Positions 52,330 through 61,906 of a stretch of DNA of 64,000 nt are shown piece after piece; position 1 is the first letter of the stretch, and each line of letters starts with the position of its first letter. The notes under the pieces are model-generated. The model saw nothing but the letters and a program-made list of their open reading frames with translations. It ran no database searches and was not told the DNA's origin. A program made the position numbers and the translations under genes. Source of the DNA: Bacteroidia bacterium (lineage in GTDB: Bacteria > Bacteroidota > Bacteroidia > J057); the NCBI GenBank assembly GCA_019695295.1, contig JAIBAH010000002.1, positions 1 to 64,000 of the forward strand, in the 5' to 3' direction.

Positions 52330-53319
52330 TTATTCTTTCAGTTTATGTTTTTCGTTGGTGGAAATGTTGGCTATATCCCAGTGAACCACTTTTACAAATT
52401 CATTGCTTCTCTCTTTACAATGAATTTTAGGACATATTTTGCACGAAAAATCCAGACAACCATCCGTATGAACAAAGAGTTCTACGCTGCTGCCGTATTT
52501 ATCTTTTACTAATTTATCCAGAATTTCTACTTCTTTGTGGGCTTCGTGTACATTCAGGTACCAGGGTACAGTAAGATGACAATCCAGATGCAGAATACTC
52601 CCATATTTAATTACCCTGAGATTGTGCATATCCACCCAGTTCTCATTTTTGTTTTTGTATAAATATTCGACGAGTTCGTTGAGCAGGGCTTCATCTGCTT
52701 CGTCCATAATTCCTGAAATGGATTCCCTGATAATCATCACGCCGGTATATATAATAAAGATGGCAAAAATAATCGCTACCACACTGTCAATCCACAACTG
52801 ATGGGTGATTTTTATCAAAAATAGTCCAATCAGAATACCAATTGTAGAATAGGTGTCAGACTGAAGGTGTTTTCCGCTTGCAACCAGCGCAAGAGAATTG
52901 TTTTTTGTCCCTCTTTTTATGGCAACTGCTCCCAGAAAATAGTTTACGAGAGCCGAAAAACCAATAAGAATCATTCCGTAATCCAGCTGACCGATTGAAT
53001 GAGGATGATTCAGGTTGCTGATGGCTTCTATTATAATGATTATGCCTGCAATGGTAATCAGCGTGCCTTCTACTGCGGCAGATAAAAACTCTACTTTTCC
53101 ATGTCCATAGGGGTGATTATTATCCCGGGGCAGTGCGGAAAGGTACAGACTGTAAAGTCCGATAAATCCACTGATGACATTTGCAGTACTTTCAAGTGCA
53201 TCTGTAAGCACAGCGACAGATTGAGTTAAATACCATGCAATCAGCTTTACAATAAACAAAAACAGAGCAATAAAAACTACCCATTTCTGTACTTTTAAAT
53301 TTTCGTAAACTCTTTCCAT
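52330..53319 (-). CDS. Cation diffusion facilitator metal exporter
   Basis: 329 residues. Six membrane spans; metal-site motifs DALESTANVI in span 2 and HPYGHGKVEFLSA after span 3; a cytoplasmic dimerisation domain (about 210-290: DMHNLRVIKYGSILHLDCHL, HVHEAHKEVE-type helix). The last ~40 residues hold CLDFSCKICPKIHCKE, a Cys/His-rich tail common in this phylum's members that may bind Zn. CDF proteins export Zn, Fe, Co or Mn against protons. It is divergent from the M16 protease with a shared inverted repeat between them. Confidence 0.92.
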   Translation of the reverse strand: MERVYENLKVQKWVVFIALFLFIVKLIAWYLTQSVAVLTDALESTANVISGFIGLYSLYLSALPRDNNHPYGHGKVEFLSAAVEGTLITIAGIIIIIEAISNLNHPHSIGQLDYGMILIGFSALVNYFLGAVAIKRGTKNNSLALVASGKHLQSDTYSTIGILIGLFLIKITHQLWIDSVVAIIFAIFIIYTGVMIIRESISGIMDEADEALLNELVEYLYKNKNENWVDMHNLRVIKYGSILHLDCHLTVPWYLNVHEAHKEVEILDKLVKDKYGSSVELFVHTDGCLDFSCKICPKIHCKERSNEFVKVVHWDIANISTNEKHKLKE

Positions 53320-53340
53320 TTTAGTATATCAAAATTTCTG

Positions 53341-53367
53341 TGTAATTTTGAGCGCTGTAAAATTACA
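53341..53367. promoter_or_regulatory. Inverted repeat between the CDF and M16 genes
   Basis: TGTAATTTT (53341-53349) and AAAATTACA (53359-53367) are perfect 9-bp arms around GAGCGCTGT. The left arm contains a plus-strand -7 box, TAATTTTG (53343-53350). It may be an operator controlling one or both divergent genes. Confidence 0.5.
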
Positions 53368-53415
53368 GATTATATCTACATACTATCAATTTTATAATCA
53401 TTATCTGGAATTAAA

Positions 53416-56367
53416 ATGAAAAACCTGTGTTTATATGTTTTATGTGTTGCTGGTTTTGGATTGATGTTTTGTCCTGAGGCAAATGCTCAGACCGAACCCG
53501 GCAGAGTAGTGCGCTCTACCGAAAACGTTCAAATAAAAAGTAGTAATCCTTCATTCCCGTCACCGCCAACCAATAATTTGCTGGTGGAGAAATACACGCT
53601 TCCCAACGGACTCACGGTTTATCTCAATGAAGACCATAATCTGCCAAGTGTTTATGGAGGCGTTGCCGTAAATGCCGGCGGAAAATATGACCCGGCTGAT
53701 AATACAGGAATGGGGCATTACCTTGAGCACATGCTTTTTAAAGGGACAGAAACGATGGGTACTGTAGATTTTCAGAAAGAAAAACCCTACCTTGAACGGA
53801 TAAACCGCCTGTATGATTCCCTTGGAATGACAAAGGATGAAGAGCAAAGAAAAAAAATCCAGCTTTTAATTAATGAAACCGGGGTCAAAGCCGCTGAGTA
53901 CGCTGTGCCGAATGATATGGACCGGCTGCTGAAGTCTTTTGGCTCAACGGGTGTGAATGCATTTACTGCATTCGAACTGATTTTTTATCACAATACTTTT
54001 CCGGCAAACGAAATGCAAAAGTGGCTCACTATATACAGCGACCGTTTCGAAAATCCCGTTTTCAGGCTTTTTCAGTCAGAACTGGAGGTCGTATATGAAG
54101 AAAAAAACCGTGGTCAGGACAATATGGGAACTGCTATCTTTGAAACCTTTTTGACCAGCTTTTTTAAAAAACACCCTTACGGTCAAAGTATCATCGGGAA
54201 AACAGAACATCTGAAAAACCCGTCCCTGAATAAAATGTATGAGTACTACCATACCTATTATGTACCCAATAATATGGCATTGGTACTTTGCGGAGATTTT
54301 GACAGTAGAGAAGTTAAGCCACTGATTGAAAAGCTTTTTGGTGACTGGAAAAGAAAGGAGTTGCCGGTTTTTAATGCCCCCAAAGAAGCACCTTTTAAGG
54401 GTGCGGAAGTAATCAATGCAAGACTGACACCTGTAAAAGTAGGCGTGGCGGGCTATCGCTCTGTCCCGAATGGTCACCCCGACCAATATGGAATGGAAGT
54501 AGTAAGTCATCTGCTCAGCAATGGGAATCAGACCGGATTGCTGGACAGGCTGACAACAGAGCGTAAATTAATGGTGGCTCAGACTTTCCCGCTTCAGCTC
54601 AATGATGAAGGAGCATATATTGTAATCATGGTTCCCAAAATTGTGGGTCAGTCTCTGAAAAAAGCCGAAAGCCTGATTCAGGGGGAAATGAATAAGATAA
54701 AAAAGGGAGAGTTTACACAGGCTCAGTTAAATGCCGCTAAACAGCAGCTGAAAATGCAGTTTTACCGGAATCTTGAGGATAACGAGTCAAGAGGAGTGCA
54801 AATCGCCAATCTTTTTACCCAGAAAACCGAATGGGAAACCTATCTGAATTATCCTCAGATGATAGACCGTCTCACGAAAGAAGACGTTATCCGTATTGCA
54901 AATCAGTATCTGGGAGAAAATTACCTGAAATTAAACAGTAAAATGGGTTTCCCCAAAAAGGATAAACTCACCAAGCCTGAATTCAAACCCGTAATTCCCA
55001 AAGACGGCTTACATTCAGAATATTCAGTTGGGTTTCAGAAAATCCCTTCCGGCAAAATACTGTCTCCTTTCATTGATATTAAGAAAGATGTTTCTTTGAC
55101 GACAAACATTGGAGAGGGTTTATATTATGTAAAAAATCCGGTAAATGATATCGCTTCCCTTACTGTAAAGTACAAAACCGGCTTCCTGAAAAACCGCTAT
55201 CTTTCCAAAGTGGCGGAATATATGAACCTTACCGGGTCAGAATCAATCCCTTTTCTGAATTTTAAAACCCGGTTAGACAGCCTCGGCTGCAGTGTAAATT
55301 TTGAGGCGGGAGAAGATTATTTTGAAGCAGAAATAGAAGGCTTGGAAGGTAATTTTCCTGTGGCGGTTGCACTGTTTGGCAAAATGATGAACTCTCCGGA
55401 AATTAATGATTCCAAAATAAAGAACCTGGTAAATAATGCTCAGTTTGAGCCCCGTTTATTCAAAAGAGAAAAAGAACAGATTGGAATTGCCTTGAGGGAT
55501 TATGCAATGTACGGAGATAAATCAGTGTATCTTAACCGACTGACACTGAAAGAAATAAAAGCACTTACTGCAAGCGGTTTGGTAAGTGAGTGGGAAAAAG
55601 TAAAACAGGAAAAACCGGAGTTTCATTATGTAGGAAAAATGCCGGAAAAAGAAGTGGCTAAACTGATTCAGGAAAATATATCAGTGAGTGGAAACTCCTC
55701 GCAGGAGGAAGTAAAGCCCCTGAAACCCTGTACAGAAAATACTGTTTTGTTGCTGGATGATAAAAAAGCAAGACAAAGTCATATATGGTTTTATATTCCC
55801 GGAAATGATTATAATATCAATGATGAGTATCAGATGGACGCATTCAACAGTTATTTCGGTGGAGATATGAGTGCGCTCATGTTTCAGGAAATAAGGGAGT
55901 TCCGTTCACTTGCTTACGCAACCCGCGGAAATTATACCAAACCTCCGAAATCCAGCCAAAAAGGATACTTCGCAGGGTATATTGGTTGTCAGGGAGATAA
56001 AACAATGGAGGCAATTCAGACCTTACAGGAAATGCTCGTAAACTTACCCCAAAAACCAGACAGAATAGAGGCAATCCGTTCCGGCTTAATCGCTAAGATT
56101 CCCAGTAATAAACCCGAATTCAGGTCTTTGATTCCTGTAGTAAGAAGATGGCAGGAGTTTGGATACAAAGAAGACCCTTCTGTTGCAAAATCCCACGCTT
56201 ATCCCAAACTTACCTTTCAGGATATCGTACAATTCTATAACAATAATCTCAAAGGGAAGCCAATGGTGATTACGATTGTGGGGGACAAATCCAAATTTGA
56301 TCTGGATATGCTTCAAAAGTTTGGGAAAATCAGAAATGTAGAACTTAAGGAAATATACAGACATTAA
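53416..56367 (+). CDS. M16-family zinc protease, two-domain
   Basis: 983 residues with signal peptide ending ANAQ. The first M16 half (about 55-500) has the inverted zinc motif HYLEH (101-105) in GMGHYLEHMLFKG and the downstream Glu in VVYEEKNRGQDN, so it should be active. The second half (about 540-980) lacks the zinc residues, as usual for the partner lobe, and shows FNSYFGGDMSALMFQEIREFRSLAYATRG, matching the RxxY region. Expected in the periplasm, degrading peptides. It may share a transcript with the TPR gene 74 bases downstream. Confidence 0.93.
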   Translation: MKNLCLYVLCVAGFGLMFCPEANAQTEPGRVVRSTENVQIKSSNPSFPSPPTNNLLVEKYTLPNGLTVYLNEDHNLPSVYGGVAVNAGGKYDPADNTGMGHYLEHMLFKGTETMGTVDFQKEKPYLERINRLYDSLGMTKDEEQRKKIQLLINETGVKAAEYAVPNDMDRLLKSFGSTGVNAFTAFELIFYHNTFPANEMQKWLTIYSDRFENPVFRLFQSELEVVYEEKNRGQDNMGTAIFETFLTSFFKKHPYGQSIIGKTEHLKNPSLNKMYEYYHTYYVPNNMALVLCGDFDSREVKPLIEKLFGDWKRKELPVFNAPKEAPFKGAEVINARLTPVKVGVAGYRSVPNGHPDQYGMEVVSHLLSNGNQTGLLDRLTTERKLMVAQTFPLQLNDEGAYIVIMVPKIVGQSLKKAESLIQGEMNKIKKGEFTQAQLNAAKQQLKMQFYRNLEDNESRGVQIANLFTQKTEWETYLNYPQMIDRLTKEDVIRIANQYLGENYLKLNSKMGFPKKDKLTKPEFKPVIPKDGLHSEYSVGFQKIPSGKILSPFIDIKKDVSLTTNIGEGLYYVKNPVNDIASLTVKYKTGFLKNRYLSKVAEYMNLTGSESIPFLNFKTRLDSLGCSVNFEAGEDYFEAEIEGLEGNFPVAVALFGKMMNSPEINDSKIKNLVNNAQFEPRLFKREKEQIGIALRDYAMYGDKSVYLNRLTLKEIKALTASGLVSEWEKVKQEKPEFHYVGKMPEKEVAKLIQENISVSGNSSQEEVKPLKPCTENTVLLLDDKKARQSHIWFYIPGNDYNINDEYQMDAFNSYFGGDMSALMFQEIREFRSLAYATRGNYTKPPKSSQKGYFAGYIGCQGDKTMEAIQTLQEMLVNLPQKPDRIEAIRSGLIAKIPSNKPEFRSLIPVVRRWQEFGYKEDPSVAKSHAYPKLTFQDIVQFYNNNLKGKPMVITIVGDKSKFDLDMLQKFGKIRNVELKEIYRH

Positions 56368-56441
56368 ACTCACGGAATCCATTCTTATTTTTATCGTTAA
56401 AATAGTAGAAAAAAAGCAATTTATATTAATATCCAGACAGA

Positions 56442-59400
56442 ATGAAAAAAATATGGTTCGTTATTTTGGCGTTTCTGAGTATCGTCAATATAAATGCACA
56501 GGAATTACCGGTTTATACTGATTATCGTCAGTTGTATGATGAGGGGCTGGAACTTTATGACAAGAACTTATTTTCAGCAGCACATGCTAAATTCAATGAT
56601 TTTTTACTGAAAACCAAAGAGCAAAACTGGATTAAACCCAATAGCCTTGTGGCAAATGCCCGGTTTTATCAGGCAACAAGTGCCTATTTTTCCGGTGCCC
56701 CTGATGCAGAAGAGCGATTGATTGATTTTATAGAAGAATATCAGGAGCATTCTCAGGTTCCTTTTGCACAGTATTGTGTCGGTGTAGCGTATTTTGACCG
56801 CTACAAATATAAAAAAGCTTTGCCTTATCTGAATGCCTGCGCTAAATCGGATCTGATAAAACTCAAAAACGAAAAAGTGTTTTCGGCAAAAGACAGGGAT
56901 AAACTTATTTTCTCTCTGGGATACTGCTATATGATGGAAGCAGACGATGTAAATGCAGATAATCAGTTTGTGAGGATTAAAGATAAGCCCGGACCTTATC
57001 AGGAACCTGCCCTCTATTATCATTCCCTGATTTCCTATAAAAATGAAATTTACAAAGATGCTTATGAAGGATTCAGCAGGCTGGAAAGTTCGGCTCAATA
57101 CGGGGGAAAAATGCCGCTTCTGATGGCAAACTGTCTTCTGATGGAGAAAAATTATGACGGACTTCAGAAACTCGCCGACAGAATGTCCAAAGACGAGCCG
57201 CAGGTCTCCTTTCTGGCTGCAAATGCCGCTTATGAAAGAAGAGATTACCCCAAGGCAGTTCAAATGTATGACGCTTATTGTGCAAAAACGCCCAAACCTG
57301 ACAGGGTTACACTCCTTAGACACGGCTATTCCAATTACAAACTTTCTAAATACAAAGAGGCGATAAATCCGCTGGAAAAGGCTTCTTTTGGTAATTCTGA
57401 TTCCATCGCTCAGGCGGCTTCCTATTATCTTGGATTCTGTTTCCAGAAAGAAAACCGACAGGATGATGCATTGTATGCCTACAAAGTGGCCGCTCAGAAT
57501 ACCACAGCCCAAAACGCTGAAATGGCTAAAGACGCGGCTTATCAGTATGCAAAGCTTTGTTTTGCTACCCAGAACTATGCGGATGCTATGACTGCACTTA
57601 CCAGTCTGAATGAAAAGTATCCTGATGCTTCTTTTTCGGAAGAAACAAAGGAAATGATTGCTGAGATTTTTTCCTATTCTCAAAATTATGAGGACGCAAT
57701 TCCTTTCTTTGAAAAAACCAATCTGGTTACCAACCGCGCAAAATCAGCCTATCAGTCTGCGTGTTTTTACTACGGGCTTGAGCATCTGAAAAGAGAGCAG
57801 TGGGAAGAAGCTGATTTATACCTTTCCAAAGCAGAAGCAAACCCTTTTGATGAAGATTTGTCTCTCTCTGCTGCTTTCTGGCTGGCAGAAATGCAATACA
57901 AGCAGAATAAATTCGATGCTGCAACCGGAAGATATGTGGAGTATATGAATAAACCCGGTGCAAAAAGTCATGAAATGTATCCTTATGCACAGTTTGGGCT
58001 TGCATGGTGCAACTTTAATCAGAAAAAATATAAGGACGCTTCCGTTAATTTTGAATCATTTTTGAAGAATTCCAAAAAAGGAGGAATCCCGCTGAATTAT
58101 CAGGGTGATGCTTATGCCCGGCTGGGGGATATTGAGTTTCTTGCCAAAAACTACCCGAAAGCCATAAAAAATTATGAAAAGGTTATCAATGAGGATTTAA
58201 ATGGTACTGAATATGCGCTATTGCAGGCGGGAGAATCTTATTACCGTACGAATAAATATGATCAGTCTATTACTACTTTTGAAAAACTAATCACTCAGTA
58301 TCCTCAGTCTGAATTAAGGGATGAAGCACTGGACAGGGTTTCTGAAATTTATTATTCCTGGAAAAAAGACCTTGTAAAATCCGAGAAATACGCACAAATG
58401 CTTGTCAAGGCTTATCCGAGAAACCCGCTTGCGGCAGATGCCTACAACCGTCTTGGACTTATAGCCTATGAGCGGGAAAACACCCCCATGGCAATCACTT
58501 ATTTTGAAAAAGTAATCAACGATTATACTTACGATACCAAAAACTGTAATATCGCGCTCAATAACCTCAGCAGTATTGTAACCCCCAATGAGTTTGATAA
58601 TCTGCTGAAAGAGTATAAACTCAAAAATCCCAACTCTGATTCTCAGCTGAGTGACCTTACACTAAAGACAGCAAAAGACAGATATTATCTGGGAAGTTAT
58701 GGCGCAGCGATAGAATTACTTACGAATTTCCTTTCAAGCAATCAGAAGGGAAAGGCAATGCTGGAGGCTTTATATCTGAGAGGAGAAAGCTATCGTAAAA
58801 CAGACCAGTATTCACTTGCACTTTCAGATTTTGAAAAGGTATATTCAGACCCCGTACAGAATGAATTTGCAATCAGTGCGCTTTCATCAGCAGCGAGTAT
58901 AAAATATGACCAGAGCGATTTTGACGGAAGCATTAATCTGTATAAACTAATGCAGAAAGAGGTACAGTCTCAGCAGGAAAAAACAGATCTTGCTTTTGGA
59001 TTTGCCAGAAGTTACATGGCCAAAAAAGAATTTACCAATGCATTGACAAGCCTTGAGCCGATAGTCAATAGTGAGTCTCATGAACAGGATGAACTGATGA
59101 AAGCCCGTTTATGGAAAGGGAATTGTTTGTACGGAATGAAAAAATATGAAGAGGCAATTGCTTTGTATCAGGATGTGGTAAATCATAATGCTGACGATCT
59201 GGGGGCTGAGGCTCAGTATATGCAGGTAAGAACGTATTTTGCAAAAGGTCTGTATGAAGAATGTGTTGAAGCCGGAAAAATATCCAAAAATAATTATATG
59301 GACAGTGAGTGGAAAGACCGGGCTATTTTATGGATGGCAGAAGCAAGTGTGGAACTGAATAATATTTTTCAGGCAAAAAACCTTTTTGATGAAGTAGCGA

Positions 59401-59471
59401 AATCTACTCCTTATCCGGATATTCAGAAATATGCTCAGGACAGGCTGACTGCGCTGGAGTCCGGACAATAA
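56442..59471 (+). CDS. Large TPR-repeat secreted protein
   Basis: 1009 residues. A signal peptide (ends NINAQ) leads into TPR-type repeats from end to end, at least 15 visible by the W/Y-x-x-G/A-x-x-Y spacing, for example LGDIEFLAKNYPKAIKNYEKVI, AGESYYRTNKYDQSITTFEKLI and KGNCLYGMKKYEEAIALYQDVV. It should form a long periplasmic superhelix. The barrel gene starts 39 bases later; the pair (about 1000-residue TPR protein plus about 570-residue barrel) probably forms an envelope-spanning unit. Its substrate is unknown. Confidence 0.88.
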   Translation: MKKIWFVILAFLSIVNINAQELPVYTDYRQLYDEGLELYDKNLFSAAHAKFNDFLLKTKEQNWIKPNSLVANARFYQATSAYFSGAPDAEERLIDFIEEYQEHSQVPFAQYCVGVAYFDRYKYKKALPYLNACAKSDLIKLKNEKVFSAKDRDKLIFSLGYCYMMEADDVNADNQFVRIKDKPGPYQEPALYYHSLISYKNEIYKDAYEGFSRLESSAQYGGKMPLLMANCLLMEKNYDGLQKLADRMSKDEPQVSFLAANAAYERRDYPKAVQMYDAYCAKTPKPDRVTLLRHGYSNYKLSKYKEAINPLEKASFGNSDSIAQAASYYLGFCFQKENRQDDALYAYKVAAQNTTAQNAEMAKDAAYQYAKLCFATQNYADAMTALTSLNEKYPDASFSEETKEMIAEIFSYSQNYEDAIPFFEKTNLVTNRAKSAYQSACFYYGLEHLKREQWEEADLYLSKAEANPFDEDLSLSAAFWLAEMQYKQNKFDAATGRYVEYMNKPGAKSHEMYPYAQFGLAWCNFNQKKYKDASVNFESFLKNSKKGGIPLNYQGDAYARLGDIEFLAKNYPKAIKNYEKVINEDLNGTEYALLQAGESYYRTNKYDQSITTFEKLITQYPQSELRDEALDRVSEIYYSWKKDLVKSEKYAQMLVKAYPRNPLAADAYNRLGLIAYERENTPMAITYFEKVINDYTYDTKNCNIALNNLSSIVTPNEFDNLLKEYKLKNPNSDSQLSDLTLKTAKDRYYLGSYGAAIELLTNFLSSNQKGKAMLEALYLRGESYRKTDQYSLALSDFEKVYSDPVQNEFAISALSSAASIKYDQSDFDGSINLYKLMQKEVQSQQEKTDLAFGFARSYMAKKEFTNALTSLEPIVNSESHEQDELMKARLWKGNCLYGMKKYEEAIALYQDVVNHNADDLGAEAQYMQVRTYFAKGLYEECVEAGKISKNNYMDSEWKDRAILWMAEASVELNNIFQAKNLFDEVAKSTPYPDIQKYAQDRLTALESGQ

Positions 59472-59510
59472 TTATTTTTACACTTAAAATTACTAAAAAT
59501 TCAAAAGTAT

Positions 59511-61235
59511 ATGTTCAGCGTTAAATATAAATCGAATTTCATTCTGGGATTATTCCTCATGCTCTCCGGATTAGGGGCGTTTGCGCAGGGAGGAAATGAC
59601 CCTAAAAATAATCCTATGGCAGGACAGGATAGCCTGATTCTTGAAAATGAAAGAATCTTCGATATTATGGAGAGCGAAAAAACGCCTGTATATTATCCTG
59701 TCAGGGAGATGGAAACCCCGGATGTCACAGAAATTCAGTTTTTATCCAAAGACTATTATTTCGATTCTAAAGTGGAAGCACCTGAAGTGTTGCCTGAAAA
59801 ATTTGTGACACCCGAACCTAAAAAGGAAGATATTCCCAGACTGTTCAATCATTACGTCAAATTGGGGGTAGGGAAGTATCTTACCCCTTACGCAAGGCTC
59901 TATCTTGGCAGTAATCCCGATAAAGATGTAAGGTGGGGCGTGAATTTCCAGCATCTTTCTGCCCATCTGGATAAAATTCCACTTCGTAATTTCAGAAATG
60001 ATGACTTGGGAGTACAGTTTTCTTCTGATAAAAAAAATCACTGGGAAGTTTCCTTAAAAGGCGGAAACAATCAGTATTTTCTGTACGGTACTCCGGCTGT
60101 TTATGAAATCAAAACGCCTTCTGATGCCATGAAAGATTCGCTCAGAAGAGGATTTTCCTATGCAGATGTTCGTTTTCAGGCGGATAATAAAGCCAACAGA
60201 GAGAAATTTTATTATAATATTCCGGTTTCCCTTACCAATATCTGGGACAGAAGAATTGCGGATAGTGTGTCCGGCAATTCAGAATATAATATCGGAATAA
60301 ATCCCGATTTGGCTTTTTTCTTCAATGATTTTCTCAGTGCAGGGATTCAGCCTCAGGTTGTTTTTTCAATTGGGAAAATTGCAGACAATAGTACGAATCG
60401 TATCCTGACGAATACCCTCCCTTATGTGTCTTTTGAGAAAAAAGCAATTAAAGTAAAAGCGGGCGCCAATCTCGGATATTTTAATCAGTTTTCCGGGCCT
60501 GTAAAAGGAGATGATTTCAGGGTTTTTCCTTCTGTTGAAGCCGAATACAAAATCAGCAGGCTTTCGATGTCGGTACTTGCGGGATATAAAGGAGGTTTTC
60601 TGAATAATACATACAGAGATATGCTTTCTACTTGCCGTTATCTGGACCCTTCCGCTCAGATTCGCCCCACAATTGAAAAAATGAATGTTTTTATTGGTTC
60701 CAAAGCCGTTGTGAAATCCCGGTATGATATAAACTTTCTGGCCTCTTACCGCAAGCTGGAAAGTCCGTTACTGTACACAGGGTTTGAAAATAATGGATTG
60801 ATTCAGGCGGTGTACGATTCCTTAACCACCAATGTAGGCGTTGAGCTGGAAACCAACTATTCTGTTTTGCAGGAAATGCAGATTGGGGGAGCAATCGTAT
60901 ATAATTATTTTAAAACCACTTCTGCAAAAGCTTATTTCGGAGTTGCTCCGTTAGAGTTAAGGCTTTTCAGCAGACTTCAGTTTTTAGAAAACAGACTGAA
61001 CCTCAGACCTGCGTTTTATCTGTACAGTAAAACACCGATGGGGCTTACTAATCAGGGGGCGGTTGCTTACAGGGGAATTACTCCGGATTTTAACATAAAT
61101 GCTGAATATCGTATTACTGAACGGTTTTCTGCCTGGGTACAGTTTAATAATATGTTTGCGGCCAATAATTTTCGCTACTACGGTTACCCTGAAAGACGAT
61201 TTGATTTTCTGGGTGGGATAGGATTTATTTTTTAA
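59511..61235 (+). CDS. Outer-membrane beta-barrel protein paired with the TPR protein
   Basis: 574 residues with signal peptide ending GAFAQ. After a ~90-residue periplasmic lead (VTEIQFLSKDYYFDSKVEAP, TPEPKKEDIPRLFNHYVKLG) it is a barrel of alternating hydrophobic/aromatic strands: YARLYLGSNPDKDVRWGVNFQHLSAH, FKVKAGANLGYF-type, RFDFLGGIGFIF at the C-terminus. It lacks a plug domain, so it is not a TonB receptor. It follows the TPR gene after 39 bases and precedes the Rossmann protein by 5. Confidence 0.85.
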   Translation: MFSVKYKSNFILGLFLMLSGLGAFAQGGNDPKNNPMAGQDSLILENERIFDIMESEKTPVYYPVREMETPDVTEIQFLSKDYYFDSKVEAPEVLPEKFVTPEPKKEDIPRLFNHYVKLGVGKYLTPYARLYLGSNPDKDVRWGVNFQHLSAHLDKIPLRNFRNDDLGVQFSSDKKNHWEVSLKGGNNQYFLYGTPAVYEIKTPSDAMKDSLRRGFSYADVRFQADNKANREKFYYNIPVSLTNIWDRRIADSVSGNSEYNIGINPDLAFFFNDFLSAGIQPQVVFSIGKIADNSTNRILTNTLPYVSFEKKAIKVKAGANLGYFNQFSGPVKGDDFRVFPSVEAEYKISRLSMSVLAGYKGGFLNNTYRDMLSTCRYLDPSAQIRPTIEKMNVFIGSKAVVKSRYDINFLASYRKLESPLLYTGFENNGLIQAVYDSLTTNVGVELETNYSVLQEMQIGGAIVYNYFKTTSAKAYFGVAPLELRLFSRLQFLENRLNLRPAFYLYSKTPMGLTNQGAVAYRGITPDFNINAEYRITERFSAWVQFNNMFAANNFRYYGYPERRFDFLGGIGFIF

Positions 61236-61240
61236 GGAAT

Positions 61241-61891
61241 ATGAATACAACTGCTTTGCTTTTTGGGGCTACCGGACTTACGGGTTCTGCCCTTCTGGAT
61301 TTGTTGCTGAAAGAAGATAGAATTGGTAAGGTCAAGATTTTTGTCCGTAAACCCACGGGAATCTCTCATCCCAAATTAACGGAAATTATCTTTGATTTTG
61401 ATGCTATGGATAAACCGGAGGAAATAAAGGGGGATTATCTTTTTAGCTGCCTGGGTACAACCCTGAAAAAAGCCGGATCAAAAGCTGTGCAGCAAAAAAT
61501 TGACAGGGATTATCCGGTAAAAATCGCACAGATTGCCGCCCAAAACGGGGTAGGGAAGTATCTCATGGTTTCCTCTGTGGGTGCAGATGCCCGGTCCGGT
61601 AATTTTTATCTTCGAACCAAAGGTGAAATGGAAAATGGCGTTATTGAGGCTATGACAGCCGAAAAAACCCGTATTTTCAGGCCTTCTTTTTTGTTGGGTG
61701 ACCGAAAAGAATCCCGGCTGGGAGAAAAAATCGGGATTATTCTGGCAAGACTCCTGAATCCGCTTTTTGTTGGAGGAATAAGAAAATACAAAGGAATTGA
61801 TGTCGTTCTGCTTTCCAAATCCATGCTTTATACAGCCCTTACCGGTAAGTCGGGACTGATTTACGAGTATGATGATTTTTTCAGAATGTAA
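61241..61891 (+). CDS. NAD(P)-binding Rossmann-fold protein (HTATIP2-like)
   Basis: 216 residues. An N-terminal NAD(P) loop, LLFGATGLTGSALL, and the strand-turn KIFVRKPTG are followed by YLFSCLGTTLKKAGSK, YLMVSSVGADARSGNFYLRTKGEME and RPSFLLGDRKESRLGEK. This matches the HTATIP2/TIP30-like short-chain NmrA group of atypical SDR proteins. The substrate is unknown; NADPH-dependent oxidoreductase or redox-sensor roles are known in relatives. It begins 5 bases after the barrel gene's stop codon, so it is in the same operon, and converges on the purM-type gene. Confidence 0.88.
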   Translation: MNTTALLFGATGLTGSALLDLLLKEDRIGKVKIFVRKPTGISHPKLTEIIFDFDAMDKPEEIKGDYLFSCLGTTLKKAGSKAVQQKIDRDYPVKIAQIAAQNGVGKYLMVSSVGADARSGNFYLRTKGEMENGVIEAMTAEKTRIFRPSFLLGDRKESRLGEKIGIILARLLNPLFVGGIRKYKGIDVVLLSKSMLYTALTGKSGLIYEYDDFFRM

Positions 61892-61906
61892 TTTTCTGTC
61901 AGTAGG

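Noticed and set aside
52330-53319. Cys-rich tail of the CDF exporter as a novel fusion
   Set aside because: Similar Cys/His tails are common on CDF proteins in this phylum, so it was kept only as a note in the annotation.
56604-57683. 359-codon minus-strand open frame inside the TPR gene
   Set aside because: Antisense shadow of repetitive TPR codons; Cys/Ile/Phe-rich without any domain.
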